A DNA stretch of 54,205 bases, from positions 1 through 54,205 of the forward strand of contig JAYNJW010000010.1 in NCBI GenBank assembly GCA_038110535.1. Reading direction: 5' to 3'. The notes under the pieces are model-generated. The model had not been told where the DNA came from. It was given only the letters and a program-made list of their open reading frames with translations, and ran no database searches. Every line of letters starts with the position of its first letter. The stretch's first letter is position 1. Source of the stretch: Chordibacter sp038110535 (GTDB taxonomy: Bacteria > Verrucomicrobiota > Verrucomicrobiia > Opitutales > Seribacteraceae). A program made the translations under genes and the position numbers. Shown here piece by piece: positions 23,853-31,103 of the stretch.

Positions 23853-25264
23853 TGGCGAATTTTAACCCAACAGATATAAGCAATTGGAGTGGAGGGGAAT
23901 GGACCAAACTTCCCGATTCTTTCCTTGCCGGTTTTTGCATTGATTCGAGGACTGCTAACTCGGATGAATTATTTGTAGCACTGAGAGCGGAAAGGGACGG
24001 GCATCAATTTCTGGAGCAGGCAATTGCTTGCGGTGCAGCCGGAGGGATTGTTGATCATCTCATTGAAAATGTGGACTGTCCCCAGTTAGTTGTGCCAGAC
24101 ACCCTGAGTGCATTTCAGCAGGTTGCCCAGAGGCATAGGGGAAATTTTTCAGGAATGGTGGTTGGGGTCACAGGTAGTTGTGGAAAAACTTCCACCAAGG
24201 AAATGTTAAGATTGTTGTTACGAGAGGCTCATTGCACGGAGGGGAATTTTAATAATCATCTCGGTGTACCTATTACTTTGAGCAAGTTATCTGAACCCAT
24301 TCACCGCTACGCGGTAATTGAGGCTGGGATCAATCAGATCGGGGAAATGGACGGTTTAACCAGAATGATTAATCCGGATATTTGTGTGATTACATCCATT
24401 GATCATTCTCATTTGGCTGGATTGGGTTCACTGGAGAATATAGCGGATGAAAAAATAAAACTTTGGGTACAGGCAAAGGCATCATGCCTCGCAGTATTTC
24501 CTGAAGAATTGCTTCAATTTGATGCTTTCAGTAAGGCAAGAAGTGAGCACCCCTGCATCGTGGTAAAAAAACATAAGATTTCCGGTGCGGAAGTGGATCC
24601 AAATCAAGTACTTTATGAAATTTCGACTGAAACAAACGAGCGTGGGCACTCACAGAAGTTGATGATCAAGCGTTGTGGGTGCCCACCTCTTGTAATCCCA
24701 GTAGAACACGCATCCCAGGGAACGATACGAAATATGGTCCTTGCCTGTGTTGTTGCTTGGAAGCTTGGAGTTTCCGATGAAGAAATTTGCGAACGCCTAC
24801 CCCAATATAGGCCCTCTGGCCTACGAGGTTCCTGCCTCGTAGGCCGGGGATGTTCCTACATTTTGGATTGTTACAATGCCAACCCCTCATCAATGCTGGA
24901 CTCCATCGGGTTCTTTTTTGAAAAATATCACCACCAACCAAGGTTGCTCGTGCTGGGGGGAATGAATGAACTGGGCGATCTAAGCGGGCAGTTGCACCAT
25001 CAAACCGGCTGCTCGATCGATTTAGCCCCAACTGATCGAGTGATTCTTATTGGTAAATATGCCAAAGAATTGGCTGATGGGATGATAGAAAATGGTGCCA
25101 AAAATGAACAGATCTCAATCTTCAATGACACCGAATGTGCAAGGCCATTAATTGAAGAATTCAAAGGTTTTGTTTTATTAAAAGGAAGCCGGTCCTATCA
25201 ACTGGAACAATTAATCCCAGCCTGGGCGGTGGAAGAATTGGAGCCTCTGCAAATCGCATGCTAA
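23852..25264 (+). CDS. murF: UDP-MurNAc-tripeptide-D-alanyl-D-alanine ligase
   Basis: 470 residues. It attaches D-Ala-D-Ala to complete the UDP-MurNAc pentapeptide. The signatures are VVGVTGSCGKTSTKEMLR (ATP loop), EGNFNNHLGVPITL, YAVIEAGINQIGEM and LDCYNANPSSM near the C-terminal domain boundary. It is translationally coupled to murE (TAATG) and overlaps mraY by 7 bases. A perfect 11-bp hairpin lies inside the coding region just before YNAN. By comparison with E. coli MurF the protein is not lengthened there. Confidence 0.94.
   Translation: MANFNPTDISNWSGGEWTKLPDSFLAGFCIDSRTANSDELFVALRAERDGHQFLEQAIACGAAGGIVDHLIENVDCPQLVVPDTLSAFQQVAQRHRGNFSGMVVGVTGSCGKTSTKEMLRLLLREAHCTEGNFNNHLGVPITLSKLSEPIHRYAVIEAGINQIGEMDGLTRMINPDICVITSIDHSHLAGLGSLENIADEKIKLWVQAKASCLAVFPEELLQFDAFSKARSEHPCIVVKKHKISGAEVDPNQVLYEISTETNERGHSQKLMIKRCGCPPLVIPVEHASQGTIRNMVLACVVAWKLGVSDEEICERLPQYRPSGLRGSCLVGRGCSYILDCYNANPSSMLDSIGFFFEKYHHQPRLLVLGGMNELGDLSGQLHHQTGCSIDLAPTDRVILIGKYAKELADGMIENGAKNEQISIFNDTECARPLIEEFKGFVLLKGSRSYQLEQLIPAWAVEELEPLQIAC
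24818..24845 (+). repeat. Perfect inverted repeat inside murF
   Basis: GGCCTACGAGG (24818-24828) and CCTCGTAGGCC (24835-24845) are exact reverse complements separated by 6 bases (TTCCTG). There is no following T tract, so this is not an intrinsic terminator. The encoded segment keeps the normal spacing to the YNAN motif, which argues against an inserted element. I see no second copy in this window. Confidence 0.8.
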
Positions 25265-26403
25265 GTTGGTTGCAGTTTGGGGAGGATTTTTGGGGACCTT
25301 TCCGCCTGTTTCAATATATTTCCGTTCGGGCACTGGGTGCAGGAATTACCGCCTTGGTCATAGGGTTCTGGATGGGGCCATCGCTCATCCGGCTTCTGCA
25401 AAAGATTGGGGCGAAACAGGCATTTAGGGACAAGGATGAGGTTGGGAAATTAGCCGACCTGCATCTGGATAAGACTCACACCCCTACGATGGGAGGAATG
25501 ATAATTTTTGTCTCCGTTTTACTCAGTGTAATATTATGGGCAGAACCAAATGTATATGTTTGCACTGCCCTGGTCACTTATATCCTCCTGACTGGGGTTG
25601 GGTTTGCGGATGATTTTTTGAAAGTTTCCCAAAAGAACAGCAAAGGATTATCCGGAAAATTTAAATTACTCGGGCAGTTGGTTACCACAGGGGTTGCGCT
25701 GTTTCTGTTACTCGGCCCATGGGCCAACATACTCAACGGTGTGGGGCAGGAAACTCTGGGAAGTTCAGAAAAAATGAGGGAGTTTTGGATACCCTTTGTG
25801 AGCTATCCAGATCCGGCCAGTATCCCCATTCTTTCCATCGGGACTTTATCGGCCTTGTATTTGGTAACCCTGACCGGAACCAGTAACGCAATCAATCTTA
25901 CCGATGGCTTAGATGGTTTGGCGATTGGCTGTACGGTTACCGTTGCCTTGACCTATGCCATAATGGCCTACGCTTCGGGCAATTTTCTAATTGCAGATTA
26001 TCTCAAGATCAGTTGGGTGCCTGGCACGGGTGAACTTGCCATTGTTTGTACCGCATTACTGGGAGGAAGTTTGGCATTTTTATGGTTCAATGCCCATCCT
26101 GCGGAAGTATTCATGGGTGATACTGGTTCTCTTGCGATTGGTGGCCTGGTTGGAATTATTGCACTGATGATCCATCAACCTCTTACTCTAATTATTGTGG
26201 GAGGAATCTTTGTGATGGAGGCAACTTCTGTAATTTTGCAGGTGGCATCCTTTAAAATGCGGGGAAAAAGAATTTTTCTTATGTCACCAATCCATCACCA
26301 TTTTGAATTAAAAGGATGGAAGGAAACAAAGGTGGTTATCAGGTTTTGGATTTTATCTTTGCTCTTCGCACTGATTGGACTGGCTACGCTCAAGCTAAGG
26401 TAA
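25258..26403 (+). CDS. mraY: Phospho-N-acetylmuramoyl-pentapeptide-transferase
   Basis: 381 residues with about ten membrane helices. It transfers phospho-MurNAc-pentapeptide to undecaprenyl phosphate, giving lipid I. The family signatures are DKTHTPTMGGMIIF, GFADDFLKVSQKNSKGLSGK (the Asp pair), NLTDGLDGLAIG, FMGDTGSLAIGG and SPIHHHFELKGWKE (the HHH motif). It overlaps murF by 7 bases and murD by 1 (TAATG), consistent with one coupled operon. Confidence 0.96.
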   Translation: MLSWLQFGEDFWGPFRLFQYISVRALGAGITALVIGFWMGPSLIRLLQKIGAKQAFRDKDEVGKLADLHLDKTHTPTMGGMIIFVSVLLSVILWAEPNVYVCTALVTYILLTGVGFADDFLKVSQKNSKGLSGKFKLLGQLVTTGVALFLLLGPWANILNGVGQETLGSSEKMREFWIPFVSYPDPASIPILSIGTLSALYLVTLTGTSNAINLTDGLDGLAIGCTVTVALTYAIMAYASGNFLIADYLKISWVPGTGELAIVCTALLGGSLAFLWFNAHPAEVFMGDTGSLAIGGLVGIIALMIHQPLTLIIVGGIFVMEATSVILQVASFKMRGKRIFLMSPIHHHFELKGWKETKVVIRFWILSLLFALIGLATLKLR

Positions 26404-27725
26404 TGAAAACAAACTTGTACAGGGATTTACTGACTGCGGACGATGGTCCGGTGGCAATTTTGGGCGAGGGAATGAGTGGTCGTGCTGCCCAAAAATTGCT
26501 CACAGCCAAAGGCCGAGTTGCTGATTTGTTTGATGAAAGCAATCGCATCTTTAGCCCATCGGATGCTCAGCGTTATTCTTACATTGTGCAAAGTCCGGGA
26601 TTTAGACCTGACCATGCGTGGGTAAGAATGGCGACCGATCTTGGCAAACCAGTAGTTTCGGAAATTGATCTGGGAGTAAGTTATTCCGATCACTTGGAGA
26701 TCGTTGCGATTACTGGAACCAATGGAAAAACATCACTCACCAGTATCTTGGGGCACATTGCGAACCGTTTGAACATGGCCTCGATCGAGCTCGGAAATAT
26801 CGGAGTACCCATATCTGATGCTGTGGCCAGCAGTTCAGTGGAGAAAAAAATTATCTTTCATGAAACCAGTTCCTTCCAGTCCGTGACCTCACGGTCTTTT
26901 CAACCGGATGCTGTGTTATGGACAAATTTTTCCACGGACCATCTCGATTATCATCTTTCGGAGAGGGAGTACTTTATGGCCAAATTAAAACTGGCGAATG
27001 ATTGTGCCCGTCCGGAACATGTTTTGATCGGTTCTTCGGTTGAGACCAATGCCCGGAAATTCGGCGTGGAATTAAATCCACAGTTTCAAATCATTGAAGC
27101 ACTGACCTACAAAGACATACCCGAAGATATTGCCCTGTTTCACAAGAGTATTCCCCAGCTTGAGAATCTGGCATTTGCGATGTGCTGGGCCGAAAAACGA
27201 GGAATCACCAAGGCAGAATTTTTCCAGGCTTTAGAGGGATATCAGCCCCATCCCCATCGCTTGCAAAAAGTAACTGAAATCAACGGAGTTTGTTTCTGGA
27301 ATGATTCGAAATCAACCAATCTTGCTTCTGCTCTAGCTGCCTGTAAGACATTTCCAACCAAAGTAATCTGGATAGGTGGGGGGAAAAGTAAGGGGCAAGA
27401 GATCGGGGAATTTTGTTCAAGTTTAGATCCCTATTTGCATAGTGCCTTTCTTGTCGGTGAGACGGCTGAAGAAGTGGCGGGGATGCTTACACAGCGGGGA
27501 ATAAGGGCAGAGAATTGTGAAAATCTCAAAAGTGCAATCGATCAAGCATATGAATCAGCCAAAGGATGCACTGACATACTGTTCAGTCCAGGATTTGCCA
27601 GTTTTGACATGTATTCAAACTACACCGAGCGAGGAAATTCCTTTGAATCATTCGTTTTCGATTTGAAGAGTGCTTGTCAAGTCATTACGAAAATACCTGT
27701 TAACAATTTGCAAGCTAGCCACTAA
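26403..27725 (+). CDS. murD: UDP-MurNAc-L-alanine:D-glutamate ligase
   Basis: 440 residues from the ATG at 26403; the frame is open further upstream but lies inside mraY, and the TAATG junction supports the later start. MurD adds D-Glu to UDP-MurNAc-L-Ala. The signatures are AILGEGMSGRAAQKLL, VAITGTNGKTSLTSILG (ATP loop), HETSSFQSV, NFSTDHLDYH, HPHRLQKV and FWNDSKSTN, with LFSPGFASFDMYSNYTERG near the end. Normal length. Confidence 0.95.
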   Translation: MKTNLYRDLLTADDGPVAILGEGMSGRAAQKLLTAKGRVADLFDESNRIFSPSDAQRYSYIVQSPGFRPDHAWVRMATDLGKPVVSEIDLGVSYSDHLEIVAITGTNGKTSLTSILGHIANRLNMASIELGNIGVPISDAVASSSVEKKIIFHETSSFQSVTSRSFQPDAVLWTNFSTDHLDYHLSEREYFMAKLKLANDCARPEHVLIGSSVETNARKFGVELNPQFQIIEALTYKDIPEDIALFHKSIPQLENLAFAMCWAEKRGITKAEFFQALEGYQPHPHRLQKVTEINGVCFWNDSKSTNLASALAACKTFPTKVIWIGGGKSKGQEIGEFCSSLDPYLHSAFLVGETAEEVAGMLTQRGIRAENCENLKSAIDQAYESAKGCTDILFSPGFASFDMYSNYTERGNSFESFVFDLKSACQVITKIPVNNLQASH

Positions 27726-27730
27726 GAAAA

Positions 27731-28801
27731 ATGAAACTATCAAAAGTATTCGGTATTGTTCTCTCTCTCCATGTCGGGGTTATTCTTCTCGTCATGTTTC
27801 AGCCAAGTTGCCAGACAACCGGTGGAACGGCAAAGGTTCCAGAACCGGAGCAAAGAACCCCTGTCGATCAATCAACTGAACAAGGGTTTAACCAAGCAGT
27901 GGAGGGGATTGATGAACCATTGGAGAAAGCTGTGACGGAAGAAAGCAAAACCGAACAGTTTGCCTCACCGAAGAGACCGGCACCGGGTGAACTCATCGTT
28001 CCCCAGGATCCCACCTGGTCCCAAGGCTCAAGTCCTTCCATTATTGTCCCTTCCGAAGAGACTGCATTGCCCCTTGATCTAAAACCATCTGATCTTGCCA
28101 TTTACAAGGTCGTACGTGGAGATACCCTTTGGGGGATTGCTCGCAAAAATGGGGTAACATTGGCTAATTTGCTCAATGCCAATCCCAACCTGGACAAGAG
28201 TGGACGATTGTCCATTGGTCAGGAAATCATGATTCCCGGCCTGGTTGGATCCGCTCCTGTCAGTTTGGCCAGCGAAACCGTGCAAAATATCCCCTCTCCA
28301 GATGGCAACTCATACACGGTCGAGAAAGGAGATACCTTATCACGCATTGCCAGAAATCTTAATGTCAGGTTGTCCGAATTGCTTAAAGCCAATGGTATGT
28401 CGATGTCATCCATAATCAGGCCTGGCCAAGTTTTGGTAGTACCCGGAGGAGGCGATCAAACAAGTGAAAGTTTGCAAGCACCTGAGAAATCTCCAATCGT
28501 TGTGCCTTCAGGGGCAACCACTCATGTTGTCAAAAAAGGGGAAAACTTATCCCGAATTTCTTCCATCTATGGAATTTCAGTTGCTCAAATTATGGAATGG
28601 AATGGCCTGTCCAACCCTAGCTTGATCCGTGCAGGTCAGCCTTTGGTTGTTTCCCAGGGAGATAGCCGAATAATCCCTGAGACCAGTCCTCCTGTTTTGA
28701 AAAACGATAGTGCAGTGGCTCCAGTAGACGAGGGGGGAAGCTTACAAGATTTCTTCAATGATTCTTCGACGGAAGATCGGCCCATCATTGATGCCCCCTA
28801 A
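27731..28801 (+). CDS. Membrane-anchored protein with three LysM domains
   Basis: 356 residues. The N-terminal hydrophobic segment (VFGIVLSLHVGVILLVMF) is followed by PSCQTTGG; it may be a membrane anchor or an atypical lipoprotein signal. A Pro/Glu-rich spacer follows. Three LysM domains are clear: YKVVRGDTLWGIARKNGVTL, YTVEKGDTLSRIARNLNVRL and HVVKKGENLSRISSIYGISV, each ending in a P/AGQ.L.V stretch. LysM binds GlcNAc-containing glycans, so the protein should bind peptidoglycan in the periplasm. No hydrolase domain is present. It lies between murD and ftsW, where classic dcw clusters have no gene, suggesting a role in division or septal wall. That role is inferred from position. Confidence 0.85.
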   Translation: MKLSKVFGIVLSLHVGVILLVMFQPSCQTTGGTAKVPEPEQRTPVDQSTEQGFNQAVEGIDEPLEKAVTEESKTEQFASPKRPAPGELIVPQDPTWSQGSSPSIIVPSEETALPLDLKPSDLAIYKVVRGDTLWGIARKNGVTLANLLNANPNLDKSGRLSIGQEIMIPGLVGSAPVSLASETVQNIPSPDGNSYTVEKGDTLSRIARNLNVRLSELLKANGMSMSSIIRPGQVLVVPGGGDQTSESLQAPEKSPIVVPSGATTHVVKKGENLSRISSIYGISVAQIMEWNGLSNPSLIRAGQPLVVSQGDSRIIPETSPPVLKNDSAVAPVDEGGSLQDFFNDSSTEDRPIIDAP

Positions 28802-28842
28802 GAAAAAATGAGCAAAAGGTGTGGTGAGAAAGGGAGGTTCGA

Positions 28843-29970
28843 TTGGCAGTTACAGGTACGTTAAATAGGACAACGAACTGGGTGACCGCCTATATGGTTG
28901 TCGCCTCGATTGGATTGACCATGGTCGGCCTAGTCATGCTCTTTAGTGCCGGTGCGGTTCGTGGTGCTCAGGATTTACTTTTGAAACAGATCATTTGGGT
29001 AGGCATCTCCTTGTTGGCCGGTTTGTATGCCGCAGTGGTAAACCTGGAATGGTTGAGAAGCCGTTCCATGATCATCTTTGCTCTATGCATGCTTGGGCTT
29101 CTCCTAACCTTGGTGCCCGGATTGGGTGTAAAAGTGAATGGGGCTCAGCGCTGGATCGGTCTGGGTTCATTACGGATCCAACCCTCTGAATTTGCCAAAA
29201 TTGGAATGGTTTTAATCGTGGCAAAATATTTTGCGGATCAACAACGTGAAATCAGCACCCTGCTCAAGGGTTTCGTGTTGCCTTCCTTGATCATAGGTAG
29301 TGCCTGCGGTTTAATTCTATTACAACCCGATTTTGGAACCTGTTTTTTATGTGGCGCAGTGGGAGCCACCCTCATGTTTCAGGCTGGGGTAGGGTTGAGA
29401 TGGTTATTGCCAGTTGCTGGACTGGCTGTTTCTGCCTTTTCCATTCTGGTCTATTTTGATCCCGTTCGAATCAGGCGGGTAACCTCCTTTTTGGATGTGG
29501 AAGCAAATGCCAATGACAGTGCCTATCAATTATGGCAGGGTATGTTGGCCTTTGGTGTGGGTGGATTGGAGGGGGTTGGTCTTGGAATGGGTCGTCAGCA
29601 GATGTACTTTCTCCCAGAGGCTCATACAGACTTTATTTTTCCTGTGATTGGAGAAGAGCTAGGTTTGATTGCCACCTTTACCATCATGGCCGTCTTTTTG
29701 ATCATGTTTTTTACCGTTGGATTGAAGTTGCGCATGGTTTCGAGGATGTATCAATACCTGCTCGCCATGGGAGCTCTTCTCTTCATCGTTCTTCAAGCGA
29801 TCATCAATATGGGTGTTGTTACTGGGTGTCTTCCTACTAAGGGTATGTCACTTCCCTTCATTAGCTACGGCGGATCGAACCTGGTGGTGACTTTTATTTT
29901 TGTGGGTCTGGTGATCAATGTGATACGAAGAAGGGATAATCCCTCCCCGCTACAAGCCAGGGAATTATGA
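28843..29970 (+). CDS. ftsW: Septal peptidoglycan glycosyltransferase FtsW
   Basis: 375 residues, SEDS family, about ten membrane helices. It polymerises lipid II at the septum together with FtsI. Visible signatures: VMLFSAGAVRG in the first helix, VNGAQRWIGLGSLRIQPSEF, LILLQPDFGTCF, SAYQLWQGMLAFGVGG, LPEAHTDFIFPVIGEELG and LPFISYGGSNLVV. The start is TTG at 28843, chosen because GGGAGG lies at 28832-28837 and the N-terminus then fits the family. It overlaps murG by ATGA (29967-29970). Confidence 0.95.
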   Translation: MAVTGTLNRTTNWVTAYMVVASIGLTMVGLVMLFSAGAVRGAQDLLLKQIIWVGISLLAGLYAAVVNLEWLRSRSMIIFALCMLGLLLTLVPGLGVKVNGAQRWIGLGSLRIQPSEFAKIGMVLIVAKYFADQQREISTLLKGFVLPSLIIGSACGLILLQPDFGTCFLCGAVGATLMFQAGVGLRWLLPVAGLAVSAFSILVYFDPVRIRRVTSFLDVEANANDSAYQLWQGMLAFGVGGLEGVGLGMGRQQMYFLPEAHTDFIFPVIGEELGLIATFTIMAVFLIMFFTVGLKLRMVSRMYQYLLAMGALLFIVLQAIINMGVVTGCLPTKGMSLPFISYGGSNLVVTFIFVGLVINVIRRRDNPSPLQAREL

Positions 29971-31103
29971 AAAATATTGTGATTGCTTGTGGTGGAACGG
30001 GAGGGCATCTGACTCCGGGAATTGCTTTGGCCCAAAGCCTGGAAGTACTGGGGTGTCCAACGTGGCTCTTTATTAGCCAGAAACAAGTTGATTCGAGACT
30101 GGCATCAAAATATCCCGAGCTCACCTTTGTTCCGATGCCTGGTGCCCCTTTGATTAAAACTCCCTGGGGTCTACTGAAATTTTGTAAAGGTTTTTTGCTC
30201 TCCTTTGTCCGTTCCCGGATATTCTTTCGTAAAGTTGATGCGAATGTCTTGGTCGGATTTGGCGGTTTTTCTACCTTTGGACCAGCTCTCGCCGCCCGGA
30301 CCTGTGGTATGCCCATCCATGTCCATGAAGCAAACCGAGTGATTGGCAAGGCGGTTCGCTTCTTGGCTAACCGGGCCAGCCGAGTCTACCTCCCCCTTGG
30401 AGTGACTTTGCCAGGTATTTCAGCAGATAAAATTTCCCACATTGGCTATCCCTTACGGTCGGACTTTAGGAGGATACCCATGGAGCGAGCCCGTAAATGC
30501 ATGGGCATTTCGATGACCGATAAACTTTTGTTGGTGTTGGGAGGGAGTCAGGGTGCTTCCTCGTTAAATAAATGGGTCAAAAACAACCTGGCCCAATTGG
30601 CAGAGGATGGCATCTCGGTCTATTGCCTGACGGGTTTGCAGGAACAGAATTCTGGTACGGTACAACTCGAAGGAATCGGGGGAGAGACAATCACCAGCCG
30701 GTTTGTCTCCTTTAGTGACCAAATGCACATCCTCTTGTCTGCGGCAAACCTGGTAATTTCTCGGGCTGGAGCAGGGTCCATCGCAGAAATTATAAGGTGC
30801 CGTGTTCCATCCATTCTTATTCCCTACCCGTATGCGGCAGACAGGCATCAACATGCCAATGCAAATTATTTGGAAGCCAAAGGGGGAGGGGTGGTTTGTC
30901 TGGAAGAAAATATTAACGAGAAATTACTCTTCGAAGTTCGGGAGGTCATGTTTAACGAAGAATTCAGGGCAGTGCTTAGAAGAAACCTTTATTCTCTGGA
31001 TCATGACGATGTATCTCCTCTGCTGGCAAAAGACCTATTGAATAATTTAAGGATCAATAAAAGTTCAAAAATTTCCGCCGAATTTTTGGAGTCAAGAGTA
31101 TGA
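29967..31103 (+). CDS. murG: UDP-GlcNAc:lipid I N-acetylglucosaminyltransferase
   Basis: 378 residues, peripheral at the inner face of the membrane, GT-B fold. It adds GlcNAc to lipid I, giving lipid II. Signatures: IACGGTGGHLTPGIALAQSL, VGFGGFSTFGPALAAR, HEANRVIGKAVRFLA, LLVLGGSQGASSLN, SRAGAGSIAEIIRCRVPSIL with the following IPYPYAADRHQHANA. It starts in the ftsW stop (ATGA) and ends inside the murC-murB start (ATGA), so three genes are coupled in series. Confidence 0.95.
   Translation: MKNIVIACGGTGGHLTPGIALAQSLEVLGCPTWLFISQKQVDSRLASKYPELTFVPMPGAPLIKTPWGLLKFCKGFLLSFVRSRIFFRKVDANVLVGFGGFSTFGPALAARTCGMPIHVHEANRVIGKAVRFLANRASRVYLPLGVTLPGISADKISHIGYPLRSDFRRIPMERARKCMGISMTDKLLLVLGGSQGASSLNKWVKNNLAQLAEDGISVYCLTGLQEQNSGTVQLEGIGGETITSRFVSFSDQMHILLSAANLVISRAGAGSIAEIIRCRVPSILIPYPYAADRHQHANANYLEAKGGGVVCLEENINEKLLFEVREVMFNEEFRAVLRRNLYSLDHDDVSPLLAKDLLNNLRINKSSKISAEFLESRV

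Noticed and set aside
26316..26402. Upstream extension of the murD frame by 29 residues
   Set aside because: It lies entirely inside mraY, and the TAATG junction plus the normal MurD N-terminus support the start at 26403.
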